DNA of 64,000 nt from UBA4416 sp040376995 (GTDB taxonomy: Bacteria; Bacteroidota; Bacteroidia; B-17B0; Aurantibacillaceae), in assembly GCA_040376995.1 (NCBI GenBank), contig JBEIPP010000001.1:37696-101695 (forward strand), written 5' to 3'. Below, piece by piece: positions 24,623-34,200 of this stretch. Position 1 is the stretch's first letter. Each line of letters opens with the position of its first letter. The notes under the pieces are model-generated. The model was not told where the DNA came from. It worked only from the letters and a program-made list of their open reading frames with translations, and did not search any database. A program made the translations under genes and the position numbers.

Positions 24623-26053
24623 TTACTGAATATAACTTAACTTCAACATATTCGTTCTACCCTTTTCTTTCATTGGCATACTTGCTAAATTGATTACTAA
24701 ATCATCTGCACGCACAAATCCTCCATCTTTAATATAATCTTTTAAATCAGAAATAGTTTGATCTGTACTTTCATATTTATCATAGTAAAAACCACGTACA
24801 CCCCACACTAAACTTAAGGCATTTAATAAAGATTTATTATCAGTGAAAATATACACGTTTGCTTTTGGGCGGAAACTGCTTAATTTAAAAGCTGTATAAC
24901 CACTGTGCGTCATTGAAATGATAGCAGATACATTAGCTTGTTTTGCCATCACACTCGCGTTATAACAAATACTATCAGTAATATAAGTTACTGTTTTTAA
25001 TTCAATATCATGGTCTTTGTAATAAATACGATCATCACTTTCTATTTGTGTAATAATACGGCGCATATATTCAATAACTTTTACTGGGTAACGTCCAACA
25101 GATGTTTCTGCACTTAACATTACGGCATCAGCACCATCCAATACAGCATTAGCCACATCGTTCACCTCAGCACGCGTTGGAGTATAAGCTGTAATCATAC
25201 TCTCCATCATTTGAGTTGCAATAATAACAGGCTTAGAGGCAGCAATACATTTATTTACAATCATTTTTTGTAATAATGGTACTTGTTCCATGGGCATCTC
25301 TACTCCTAAATCTCCACGTGCTACCATTACGCCATCTGTTACTTCAATAATTTTATCGATTTCTTTTATCGCTTCTGGTTTTTCAATCTTAGCGATTACA
25401 CGTGCATTTTTTTTCTTTGATCGAATAACATCTTTTAGTTCAACAATATCTGTTACACTTCTAACAAACGATAAACCAATCCACTCAAAATCATTTTCTA
25501 AAGCAAAATCTAAATCACGTAAATCTTTTAATGTTAAACATGGTAAAGAAATTTTTGTATTTGGTAAATTCACTCCTTTTTTAGAAGATAAGGTTCCACC
25601 TGCAATAATGGTGCAACGTACTTCATCTTTACGATTGGTTTCAATTACTTTTAAAGTAATTTTACCATCGTCAATTAATACTAATTCTCCAGCAGCCACA
25701 TCTTGCGGAAACTGAGGATACGTGATAAAAATACGTTCAGCCGTTCCTTCGCTTTCTTTAGTAGTAATAATAATTTCTTGACCATTTACTATTTCAACGG
25801 CATTATCTTTTACCTTGCCAATACGTAATTTTGGTCCTTGTAAATCTCCTAAAATTCCAACATGACGATTTAATTTTTTATTTAAAATTCTAATATTATC
25901 AATCACATGTTTAATGGGTTCGTAATCTCCATGCGAAAAATTAATTCTACAAATATCTACGCCTGAATTAAATAGTTCTTCTAGTACAGCAATATTTTCT
26001 GTTGATGGCCCCATTGTGGCCACAATCTTTGTTTTGTTATAGGTATAGCTCAT
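24623..26053 (-). CDS. pyk: Pyruvate kinase
   Basis: 476 residues from the ATG at 26053 (MSYTYNKTKIVATMGPST); a longer start at 26071 adds an unconvincing MYQFIT. The enzyme transfers phosphate from phosphoenolpyruvate to ADP. Visible: NKTKIVATMGPSTEN at the N-terminus, CRINFSHGDYE (potassium/phosphate site), the B-domain at about 70-170, KIEKPEAIKEIDKII, the signature VARGDLGVEMPMEQVP, then KPVIIATQMMESMI and the C-terminal regulatory-type domain. Length is normal. It is divergent from trmB with under 100 bp between starts. Confidence 0.96.
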   Translation of the reverse strand: MSYTYNKTKIVATMGPSTENIAVLEELFNSGVDICRINFSHGDYEPIKHVIDNIRILNKKLNRHVGILGDLQGPKLRIGKVKDNAVEIVNGQEIIITTKESEGTAERIFITYPQFPQDVAAGELVLIDDGKITLKVIETNRKDEVRCTIIAGGTLSSKKGVNLPNTKISLPCLTLKDLRDLDFALENDFEWIGLSFVRSVTDIVELKDVIRSKKKNARVIAKIEKPEAIKEIDKIIEVTDGVMVARGDLGVEMPMEQVPLLQKMIVNKCIAASKPVIIATQMMESMITAYTPTRAEVNDVANAVLDGADAVMLSAETSVGRYPVKVIEYMRRIITQIESDDRIYYKDHDIELKTVTYITDSICYNASVMAKQANVSAIISMTHSGYTAFKLSSFRPKANVYIFTDNKSLLNALSLVWGVRGFYYDKYESTDQTISDLKDYIKDGGFVRADDLVINLASMPMKEKGRTNMLKLSYIQ

Positions 26054-26118
26054 AGTGATAAATTGGTACACGAATGTAACAATTTCAGTGCAAAAAATGG
26101 CATTATTAAATCATTATC

Positions 26119-26126
26119 TAATTTTG
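26119..26126 (+). promoter_or_regulatory. Bacteroidota-type -7 promoter element before trmB
   Basis: TAATTTTG matches TAnnTTTG and lies 25 bp before the chosen trmB start at 26151, supporting that start over the upstream ATG at 26055, which would put the element inside the coding region. No clear -33 TTG was seen. Confidence 0.4.
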
Positions 26127-26150
26127 TACCTTAGCCACTTTATTACCATT

Positions 26151-26822
26151 ATGCCTAACAAACTCGAAAAATTTGCCGAACTAAATACCTTTTCTAATAC
26201 CCTTGCTTTTCATCATTTTGACATCCCAAACGGATTTTCAAAAAAAGGGAAATGGCATGCGGATATGTTTAAAAATCAAAACCCTATTGTGTTGGAATTA
26301 GGTTGTGGACAAGGTGAATACACTATTGGTTTATCTGAAAACAACACCACTAAAAACTTTATTGGAGTAGATGTAAAAGGTAATCGTATTTGGACAGGTG
26401 CAAAAAAAGCGATGCAAAATAACATGAGTCATGTAGCTTTTTTAAGAACTCGTATTGATTTTATTGACCAATGTTTTGCCGAAAACGAAGTGTCTGAAAT
26501 ATGGATTACTTTTCCGGACCCTCAACCACAAAAAAATAGAGCTCGTAAACGCTTAACCAATCCTGATTTCTTTTTGAATCGATACAAAAAAATATTAAAA
26601 CCTGGTGGGTTAGTTCATTTAAAAACGGATAGCACCTTTTTTTATGAATATACCATGGATGTTATTAAAGAAAGAAATTTACCTCTGTTGTTTTCTACCA
26701 ACGATTTATATAAAAATTGTCCAGAAGGAAGAGAAGAATTAACGCGTATTAAAACCTACTACGAAACCCTGTTTACAGGACGAGGCGAAGATATTAAATA
26801 CTGTTGCTTTCAATTAGATTAA
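26151..26822 (+). CDS. trmB: tRNA (guanine-N7)-methyltransferase TrmB
   Basis: 223 residues from ATG 26151 (MPNKLEKFAEL), the start that fits Bacteroidota TrmB; the longer open frame to 26055 adds an unrelated hydrophobic stretch over the divergent promoter. The enzyme makes m7G46 in the tRNA variable loop. Motifs: VLELGCGQGEYTIGLSE (SAM site) near 48, FIGVDVKGNRIWTGAKKA near 73, then ISEIWITFPDPQPQKNRARKR region (catalytic Asp/Pro) and LKPGGLVHLKTDSTFFYEY. The C-terminal TYYETLFTGRGEDIKYC is the usual family ending. It is 1 bp from the next gene. Confidence 0.94.
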   Translation: MPNKLEKFAELNTFSNTLAFHHFDIPNGFSKKGKWHADMFKNQNPIVLELGCGQGEYTIGLSENNTTKNFIGVDVKGNRIWTGAKKAMQNNMSHVAFLRTRIDFIDQCFAENEVSEIWITFPDPQPQKNRARKRLTNPDFFLNRYKKILKPGGLVHLKTDSTFFYEYTMDVIKERNLPLLFSTNDLYKNCPEGREELTRIKTYYETLFTGRGEDIKYCCFQLD

Positions 26823-26823
26823 A

Positions 26824-27162
26824 ATGACTACTAAAAGGCTACCACATAAATCGCATTTTTTTAACAAACTCATCAAGAGTATTGCTTTAGGAACTTTGTT
26901 TTTAATTGTATCATTAGGGATTGGTGTGATTGGTTATCACCATTTTTTTAATATCCCTTGGTTAGATAGTTTGGTAAACGCCAGTATGATTTTAACAGGA
27001 ATGGGGCCAGTTGATAGGGCAGAAACCGATGGAGCAAAATGGTTTTCATCATTATATGCCATATATAGCGGCGTAGCGTTTTTAACCAGTGTGGCTGTTA
27101 TTTTTGGGCCTATTGTTCATCGTTTTTTACATAAATTTAGAATTGATGTAGAAGAAGAATGA
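26824..27162 (+). CDS. Small two-helix membrane protein
   Basis: 112 residues with two predicted membrane helices, about 22-44 (ALGTLFLIVSLGIGVIGYHH) and about 80-102 (FSSLYAIYSGVAFLTSVAVI). Between them is a conserved-looking loop, SMILTGMGPVDRAETDGA. The two-helix-plus-re-entrant-loop layout recalls small ion-channel pore modules, but there is no canonical selectivity-filter motif (TVGYG). I do not recognise the family. The start is 1 bp after the trmB stop, so the two are probably co-transcribed. About 100 bp follow before lgt, including a short repeated motif at 27161-27183. Confidence 0.6.
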   Translation: MTTKRLPHKSHFFNKLIKSIALGTLFLIVSLGIGVIGYHHFFNIPWLDSLVNASMILTGMGPVDRAETDGAKWFSSLYAIYSGVAFLTSVAVIFGPIVHRFLHKFRIDVEEE

Positions 27163-27260
27163 CTTCGACAAGCTCAGTCACCAATATAATCCTTAATTAG
27201 AAAACAAACTTTTTTAAAGAATTTTAACCTCTTTTATAATAAAAAACTTAAACTTGTAAG

Positions 27261-28079
27261 ATGCTATCACTTTTTATAAATTGGAATCCGAGTCCCGAAA
27301 TTTTTACTATTCCAGGTATTGATTGGCCAGTACGTTGGTATGGTTTATCTTGGGCTATGGCTTTTATTGGTTGTCACTTTTTCATGAATCGTATTTTTAA
27401 AACTGAAGGGCGAACCGAGAAACAATTAGATACATTAACACTATATATTGTCTTAGCTACCATATTAGGTGCACGTTTAGGTCACTGCTTGTTTTATGAT
27501 TTCCCTTACTACTCTACTCATCCTTTAGATATTTTAAAAGTATATGAAGGTGGATTAGCTAGCCATGGAGGTGGCATTGGAATTATCATCGGCATGTGGT
27601 TATATTGTCGTAAAACAAAAGAAAGTTGGTTATGGTTATTTGATCGATTAATAGTCGTAGTTCCATTTGCCTCTTTTATGATTCGTTTCGGAAACTTAAT
27701 GAATTCGGAAATAGTTGGCCAACCAACTGATGTGCCTTGGGCATTTGTGTTTCATCAAGTAGATGAATTGCCTCGTCATCCAACACAATTATACGAAGCA
27801 ATTTTTTACATCTTTTTATTTGGGTTGTTTTATTGGTTATGGAAAAATAAACGCAACGATTTTGGTAAAGGATTTATGTTTGGGTTGTTTTGTGTATTAA
27901 TGTTTAGCTTCCGTTTTTGTATGGAGTTTATGAAAGAAAATCAAGAATCATTTGAAAATGCCTTACCAATTAACATGGGCCAAATTTTGAGTATTCCATT
28001 TATATTAGTTGGATTATATATGATATTTAAATCAAAAAAAGAAACAACACATATAAATCCTATTCAAATAAATTCATAA
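27261..28079 (+). CDS. lgt: Prolipoprotein diacylglyceryl transferase
   Basis: 272 residues with about seven membrane helices. Lgt adds diacylglycerol from phosphatidylglycerol to the lipobox Cys of prolipoproteins, such as the peptide-binding protein at 9011. Motifs: VRWYGLSWAMAFIGCH near 22, ARLGHCLFYDFPYY near 72, YEGGLASHGGGIGIIIG near 95, the family signature RFGNLMNSEIVGQPTDVPWA near 140, and RHPTQLYEAIFY near 172. The order and the essential Arg/Tyr/His residues are as expected. It lies 2 bp before a DUF1569 gene. Confidence 0.96.
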   Translation: MLSLFINWNPSPEIFTIPGIDWPVRWYGLSWAMAFIGCHFFMNRIFKTEGRTEKQLDTLTLYIVLATILGARLGHCLFYDFPYYSTHPLDILKVYEGGLASHGGGIGIIIGMWLYCRKTKESWLWLFDRLIVVVPFASFMIRFGNLMNSEIVGQPTDVPWAFVFHQVDELPRHPTQLYEAIFYIFLFGLFYWLWKNKRNDFGKGFMFGLFCVLMFSFRFCMEFMKENQESFENALPINMGQILSIPFILVGLYMIFKSKKETTHINPIQINS

Positions 28080-28081
28080 AC

Positions 28082-28540
28082 ATGTCAGTATTAAATACCT
28101 TCGACCCTAAAACAACTGAAGAAACGTTTAAACGTTTAGAGAAATTAAACTATATAAGTAAGCCTCAATGGGGTAAAATGAATGTGGCGCAAATGTTAGC
28201 GCATTTAAATTTAGCTTATGATTTTGCTTATGGTAGAAAAAACTCCAATTTAAATTTCTTTGCAAAGTTTATGGTGAAATTATTTGTGAAAAATATTGTG
28301 GTAGGAGACAAACCTTATGCAAAAAATTCGCGCACAGCACCAGAATTTATTATTGCCGATGAACGGGATTTCGAAAGAGAAAAAAGTATCTTTATTGATA
28401 ACGTGAAAGAAACTGAAGCAAAAGGTGTTGCTTATTTTGAAGGAAAAGAAAATAGCAGTTTTGGAATTTTAACTAGTAAAGAATGGAGTAATTTATTTTA
28501 CAAACACATTGATCATCACTTTACTCAGTTTGGAGTATAA
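28082..28540 (+). CDS. DUF1569 family (DinB-like fold) protein
   Basis: 152 residues. The N-terminal MSVLNTFDPKTTEETFKRLEKL and the following PQWGKMNVAQMLAHLNLAYD carry the metal-site-like His of DUF1569, a DinB/YfiT-type four-helix-bundle family. A second His pair, KHIDHHFTQFGV, ends the protein, as is usual. The DinB-superfamily fold commonly supports thiol- or metal-dependent transferases, but this group's reaction is not known to me. It is 2 bp after lgt and so co-transcribed with it. Confidence 0.75.
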   Translation: MSVLNTFDPKTTEETFKRLEKLNYISKPQWGKMNVAQMLAHLNLAYDFAYGRKNSNLNFFAKFMVKLFVKNIVVGDKPYAKNSRTAPEFIIADERDFEREKSIFIDNVKETEAKGVAYFEGKENSSFGILTSKEWSNLFYKHIDHHFTQFGV

Positions 28541-28564
28541 GTAACTATAGTATTTATAATAAAA

Positions 28565-28592
28565 AACCCTTATCAAATGATAAGGTTTTTTT
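28565..28592. terminator. Bidirectional terminator after the lgt operon
   Basis: Arms 28565-28574 and 28579-28587 pair (AACCCTTATC with GATAAGGTT, one bulge), flanked by A and T runs. It lies between the convergent DUF1569 and PorP/SprF genes. Confidence 0.75.
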
Positions 28593-28663
28593 TAATTTAG
28601 TTTAGATTATCTTAATACTTCAAATTAAAATTCTTTAAAGTGGTCAGCTTATCAATACTAAAA

Positions 28664-29545
28664 TTATTTCTTTTGTTCTTTATTTTTCAGAAATTTATAC
28701 GATAAAGTGATTTCATGTGAGCCCGATGTAATACTTTGATATCTGTTATTACTTAATCTAAATCCATAACCAACACCTAGGTTTTCTATATTAACACCAA
28801 ACATGGCTGATAACGAACTATTTGTTTGATATCCTGCTTGTAACCATAGTTTTTCCGCAAACATCAACTTTAGATAGCCAGAAGAAACACTTTTAGTGAT
28901 TGGTGTATTTTGATAGCATATCCAAGGTGTTATTTTAATTTTATCACCTGCTTTTATAGTGTAAAAAATAGCAGCATTTGCATAACTATTTACATTTTGA
29001 TTTGTGATTAACAAATGTGGCATTGATGCTGAAACTTCCAATGTCTTATAATTAAAATATAAACCTGCGCCCGCTGCAAATTGCGTATTGTTATTATAAT
29101 TTTGACTAAGGTAAGGGTCTGTTGCATCAAGTACGTCGTAATTTTCGATACGGGCAATGGAAAGATTACTATTTAATACACCAGCCGAAATACCAAATAT
29201 TAAATTTGAATTAGCATTTAGTTTTGCAATTTGAGCAAAAGAAATATCAGCTTTAGTTGTTTGAAAAGCTCCCCGAGTGTCTGTTATAATTTTTCCGCCT
29301 ATAGCTTGCGAGTTGGATACTTTTGAATAAACACCAAACATTAAGTTTTTATTGGCATTAGGCACACCTTTATTTTGAGTTTGTGCACTAAGAATTGCGT
29401 TTATACCTTCACCTTTTGCCGCATAGGAAGGATTAACATTGTACATGTTATTTAATCGAAATGAATAAAAATCATACGACACTATTTGTGCATTAACGGT
29501 TTTACATAAAGTAATGATTATCATTAAATAGAAAATTTTTTTCAT
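28664..29545 (-). CDS. PorP/SprF-family T9SS membrane protein
   Basis: 293 residues with a signal peptide (MKKIFYLMIIITLCKTVNAQ). The family opening is present, YDFYSFRLNNMYNVNPSYAA, and the protein continues with amphipathic beta-strands (LNANSNLIFGISAGVLNSNL, LEVSASMPHLLITNQNVNS, LWLQAGYQTNSSLSAMFGVN) to a strand-like end, SHEITLSYKFL. SprF-like proteins are outer-membrane partners needed for secretion or attachment of large T9SS substrates with type B sorting domains, and their genes lie next to such a substrate. Here the CHU_C-type gene at 29646-31223 lies directly upstream. It shares an upstream motif with the plug gene. Confidence 0.9.
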   Translation of the reverse strand: MKKIFYLMIIITLCKTVNAQIVSYDFYSFRLNNMYNVNPSYAAKGEGINAILSAQTQNKGVPNANKNLMFGVYSKVSNSQAIGGKIITDTRGAFQTTKADISFAQIAKLNANSNLIFGISAGVLNSNLSIARIENYDVLDATDPYLSQNYNNNTQFAAGAGLYFNYKTLEVSASMPHLLITNQNVNSYANAAIFYTIKAGDKIKITPWICYQNTPITKSVSSGYLKLMFAEKLWLQAGYQTNSSLSAMFGVNIENLGVGYGFRLSNNRYQSITSGSHEITLSYKFLKNKEQKK

Positions 29546-29567
29546 CAGTCTAAATTGTTTATTTTTT

Positions 29568-29585
29568 AATTGTCAAATGGTATAC
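29568..29585 (-). promoter_or_regulatory. 18-bp upstream motif shared with the plug-protein gene
   Basis: AATTGTCAAATGGTATAC, 23 bp before the PorP/SprF start, is the second copy of the motif at 22347-22364. Same strand, same distance from the start codon and two mismatches suggest a common promoter or leader element. Confidence 0.45.
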
Positions 29586-29645
29586 CTTATTTAGTCATTT
29601 GTGTTAGTGTTTTGGCAAACACGGGTATTTATAAATATTATATTC

Positions 29646-31223
29646 TTAATTTACAATTGATATATTGCCTTTATATTCTTTACTATTACTTTTAAATATG
29701 TAATAATAATTCCCTGTTGGTAAAGCCTTGCCATTTAACTTACCATCAAACTCATTATTATAATTATCTTGTTTTTCGTAAATTAATTGACCAAACTGAT
29801 CAAATATTTGTAATTGATATTCGTTAAAAACAGATACATTTTCCACTTTCCAAAAATCATTTTTACCATCACCGTTCGGCGAAATAAAATTGCTTGATTT
29901 AAACGGTAGGTTTTCGCCATTGATGTCGTTTACAGTAATAGTAAACGTTTTTGCAAAAGTACCACCATAATTATCAATTGCTAGAACTCGTATTTCCAAA
30001 AATGTTTTTGTATCAAAACTATAAATAGCTGCAGATCTTAAAACGTTATTAGTGGCGCTTACTAAACTATTGTCCGTTGAACCTGGACCTGTTGTTAACG
30101 TAATAGTATGGGTATCCGATGTGTTTGCATCAACAACAGAAAAAACACCTATTTCTGTTCCAATTGATGAGTTCTCGTCAATTGAATTATTACTTAAAAT
30201 AATATCTGTGGGTGATGAATTAAGTTGAGATACGATTAATGAAAAAGAGTTTTCATAATATAATCCTCCAGCATCCGTTGTTCTTAGCCTTACACTAAAG
30301 CTATTTTGTACCGAATAAAAAATTTGATTGGTATTAAATACGCTATCATTACGGACATAAAACTGGTTATTGTCCAAATCTCCTGCGCCTGAAACTAGTG
30401 TATATGTGTGTGTATCTGCGGCATCTGGGTCAAATGTATATAATTTACCAATAAAACTATTGGCCACCTGCCCGTCGCTTATGTTAGGCGCTATTAAACT
30501 TAATGCGCTAGGAGCATCATTATCATTTAAAACAGAAATCGTAAAGGTTTTTACCAAAGTACAGCCAAAGTTATCTGTTACTGCAATATCTAATAGCTTC
30601 ACGTTATCGCTTTCAAAATTAAATAGCGCATTTGTATTTAATTGATTAGTACTTATCGCAAATTGACTATTTTCTGCTTGAGTATTTGTAAGAGAATAGG
30701 TAAAAGTAGCGGATGGATCACTATCAGTAGCAGAAAGCGAGCCAACCAAGGTGCCTAAAGACGCTGTTTCAATAATAGTCGCATTACTTAAACTCAAACT
30801 GCTTGGTGGTAAATTTGTGTTTAACAAGATAGGATTGGTTAACTGCCCGATGGTTGATCCTTGTAAAAATGAAATAGAATCTAAAACCGATAATATTGTA
30901 TTTGTTGATGCTTTATAAATTTTAAATGTAATGTACTCGCCACTAGTTACATTACTTTTTATTAAAAGCATAGCTATTTTAGTTCCACTATAAACAACAT
31001 TTGTTTTTACTGAGCCTCTACATTGTCCACCAACAAAGGCTGCTACATAGTTATTTGTGTCTGCTAAATTTATACAGTTTTCATTTGCGATGCCTGTAAC
31101 TGTCATTTGATATTGATAACTGTTTGGCTTAACGGTCCATGTTGCCGGCACTTGTGCCATTGCATTAACATGTAATAAATGAATGAGTAATGAAGTTGTA
31201 ATTATTTTAAAATAATTTATCAT
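29646..31223 (-). CDS. Secreted cadherin-like protein with gliding-type (CHU_C) C-terminal domain
   Basis: 525 residues: signal peptide (..LLIHLLHVNAMAQ), a module at about 28-140 beginning TWTVKPNSYQYQMTVTGI, three cadherin-like repeats at about 145-440 (IIETASLGTLVGSLSATDSD; ISDGQVANSFIGKLYTFDPD; IDENSSIGTEIGVFSVVDAN), and a C-terminal domain with FISPNGDGKNDFWKVENV and YQLQIFDQFGQLIYEKQDN, the CHU_C/type B T9SS sorting signal. It is therefore probably exported and bound at the surface with help of the adjacent PorP/SprF protein. The first module also occurs in the giant adhesin upstream. Confidence 0.88.
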   Translation of the reverse strand: MINYFKIITTSLLIHLLHVNAMAQVPATWTVKPNSYQYQMTVTGIANENCINLADTNNYVAAFVGGQCRGSVKTNVVYSGTKIAMLLIKSNVTSGEYITFKIYKASTNTILSVLDSISFLQGSTIGQLTNPILLNTNLPPSSLSLSNATIIETASLGTLVGSLSATDSDPSATFTYSLTNTQAENSQFAISTNQLNTNALFNFESDNVKLLDIAVTDNFGCTLVKTFTISVLNDNDAPSALSLIAPNISDGQVANSFIGKLYTFDPDAADTHTYTLVSGAGDLDNNQFYVRNDSVFNTNQIFYSVQNSFSVRLRTTDAGGLYYENSFSLIVSQLNSSPTDIILSNNSIDENSSIGTEIGVFSVVDANTSDTHTITLTTGPGSTDNSLVSATNNVLRSAAIYSFDTKTFLEIRVLAIDNYGGTFAKTFTITVNDINGENLPFKSSNFISPNGDGKNDFWKVENVSVFNEYQLQIFDQFGQLIYEKQDNYNNEFDGKLNGKALPTGNYYYIFKSNSKEYKGNISIVN

Positions 31224-31250
31224 ATATTTTGATTTAATAATTATAAAAAA

Positions 31251-31277
31251 GAGTTGCAGTAGAAATTACTGCAACTC
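31251..31277 (-). terminator. Terminator of the giant adhesin gene
   Basis: Perfect 11-bp arms GAGTTGCAGTA (31251-31261) and TACTGCAACTC (31267-31277); on the minus strand six T follow (31250-31245). It separates the adhesin from the CHU_C gene, so the latter may have its own promoter or be expressed by read-through. Confidence 0.8.
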
Positions 31278-31284
31278 AATTAGA

Positions 31285-34200
31285 CTATTTAAGTTTTACA
31301 ATTTTTTGCTGAGTATTTACATCTCCAGTTACACGTATGTAATATATACCAGCAGATGTGTTTAGTTTATCAGCATCAATAGTTACCTCTTTTTTATTGT
31401 TACATGATGTTGAATAAACTACTTTACCTAACACATCGATAATTTCAATTTCACAATTTGATTTTTTACCAAATGCTATTGTGAAAATATCTGTAAATGG
31501 ATTTGGATATGTTGTCATATCTCCATCAATTTCCGCAATTGTATTATTTGTCAATAATCTACAAACGACTCCATCTGTAACATTTGCACTTATTGGTTCA
31601 GATGGTTTGCCCATAACTGCGTCTGTTTTAAATGTTAAAGAACGCTGAGAAATAACTTGCTCTCCTGTTTCTGTATTAAAATAGCTTAAGTTTAATTGTT
31701 CATTACTTGAGTTACTATACATGGATAGATAGAAATTGTAGTTGTTTTTAGCGTTTAAAGTAGGATACGCGAAACCTCTTAATTTATTATCTTGATCAAA
31801 TGCTCCTATTGCAACTTTGCCTTGTGCTAATGATTCGTTACAAATATTACCATTAACAATTACCGACATGGTGTTTTCAAACAATTCTGGTTTAAAATCA
31901 AAAGCATGTTGTTTTTGTAATGGCTCAGGATTTGAATTTATCATTCTACCAACAAAAGAAGCTAATGGATAATTAAAACTGCTTGTCGCTGATGTATTAA
32001 ACATATAACCAATTCCAGGGCTCATATGTGTTAAACTACCAGTCCATCCAATTAAATTATCATAGTAAGCAAATTGAAACTGGCTTTTTATAACGTCGCC
32101 TGTAATAGCATTATAATTTCCTAAAGCTTGCGATAAAGGCATTGTTTTAGTTGAAACATAAGACATCCAATTCCAACCTGACTGTAAATTAATAGTTGCG
32201 ATAGCTGAATCTGGGTGAATACGTGATCCAGTGTGAACCAACGTATCTGCAGTGGATACTTTAATTTTATAAGACTGATTATTTTTGTATCCTCCCGACT
32301 GAGTTAATGTACCCAACCATCCGCTTGTAGGTGCAAATTGGTCAAATTTAGAATCACTCATTGCTACATCTCCGTTTGCAGCTCTCACACTTGTTAATAG
32401 TGTATTACTTGATACTAATTTAGAAGATTTTAATGGTAGTGAAACCCATGTCCATCCAGTGTTTAATGGGATATTTAATTCAACCTCTGATGTTGCAGAA
32501 AAAATAACCGGGTTAGAAACTGTTCCTAATATTTGGTTATCATTAAACACTATACTCGGTGTAACATTAACAAATGTAATTCCAGTGCTTGCATCATAAA
32601 TTTTAAATTTAATGCTATCGCTGGATGCGTTGTTATTATAAATATTTAAAAAGGCGATGTACTTATCATACGCTGGAACATATTGTAAATTAGCCACACC
32701 ACACACTACATTGTTTTTAAAAGCAGCTATCTTACTATCCGCATTAGCTAACATCACATTATCTACTTTTAACTGAGCAAAAGCATTCATCGAGTATTGA
32801 TAATTTGAAGGATTAACCGTCCATGTAGGAGCAGTTCCTTTTACAGTTAAATTCACCAATAATACCTCTGCGTAATTAAAATCAGTTGTTAAGCTAATAT
32901 CCGCGCTATACTCACCAATGCTAGTACTTGCTGGCATTGTAAATACAATGTTTTGAGTACTGTTTGGTGAAATATTTCCACTTGTAACATTGGCTGTTAT
33001 CCAACTTGGTAAGCCCTCAATTATAAATGCTTTGGTAGCTCCTCCTGTATTTACTATTGGCGCCGTAAATGTAATCACAGCATCAACATTTTTATTAAAT
33101 GTAAACTCATCGTCTTGCCATTTAACTTGATTTTTATTGATGTAGGCGATCCACGTTTTTGGTGATTGCATTTTGTTACCACGCATATCATACGCATTTT
33201 GAACTGTTACGTCTAAGGTTACATTTTCAATTAACTCGGGAGCTGTAGTTGTAGTTAAAATAATTTGATCATTATTTAACGACCAATTATAGTTAACTGC
33301 TTGCACAGGACGAGGTAATTTAATGGTTGGTGTTTGTGCAATTAACGACGTTCCGTTTACTGCATTTACTGTTAAAGTCGTTAACGACTGATTATTAAAT
33401 GTTGGTGTTAAAGATGGTGTTCCTAACACTAAAGCATAACTTTCGAAAGGTACAAAAGCTAATAAACCGGATTCATTACCTAACATACGATTTTGTTTGT
33501 CTCGTTTCACTTGTTCTGATTTACGAGCCATATTCCATAAACGGAACTCATCCATTTTACCATTATAATAATCACTTAATGTTGTTGATGCGCCTGCAAC
33601 AGTTGCTTTTGCACCTAAATACATATAACTGCTTGCTAAGTTGTGGAAATTAATTCCCTGAACCGAGTTCTGCAAATTACCATCTATATAAGCAGATAAG
33701 TTTGCGGTACGATTCATTATTAAAGCAAAGTGATGCCAGTTCCCATCAAAGAAGTTTGTATTAACTGCCACAAAATCTAAGCCTTTGTGATATACATGAA
33801 TTTTGCCAGTCGCATCTTTTTGAATTGTCCAAGCAGTAAGTGAATCTGCTGTGTTGACTACTCCTGCTCCATTTGAGAATAAAGTAGCTATACCTGCTTG
33901 ATTAGAGTTGAACCAAAACTCCAATGTAAAATCCATTTCTTTATTCAGAGCTATTGTACTCGATGAAATTTGAATATGATCATCCGCTCCGTCAAACTGT
34001 GCGGCATTTCCATTAGGATTTACTTCCCACGTAGCACCATAAATATCAGCGTTTCTACTTCTGATATCATCTTTTGCAAATGCACCATCAGCCTCATCCA
34101 TTTTCCAATTGTACACTAAGCCACTTTGGTTGGGACTTAACGCCGTATTCAATGTCAAAGAAATTTCTGATATGGAGCGTGTTTTATTCCACAGTCGCAC

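Noticed and set aside
24623..26053. Unusual pyruvate kinase as a transferred gene
   Set aside because: All motifs and the base composition match the neighbours; nothing suggests transfer.
26055..26150. N-terminal extension of trmB from the ATG at 26055
   Set aside because: The added 32 residues are hydrophobic, absent from TrmB proteins, and cover the divergent promoter region; ATG 26151 fits better.
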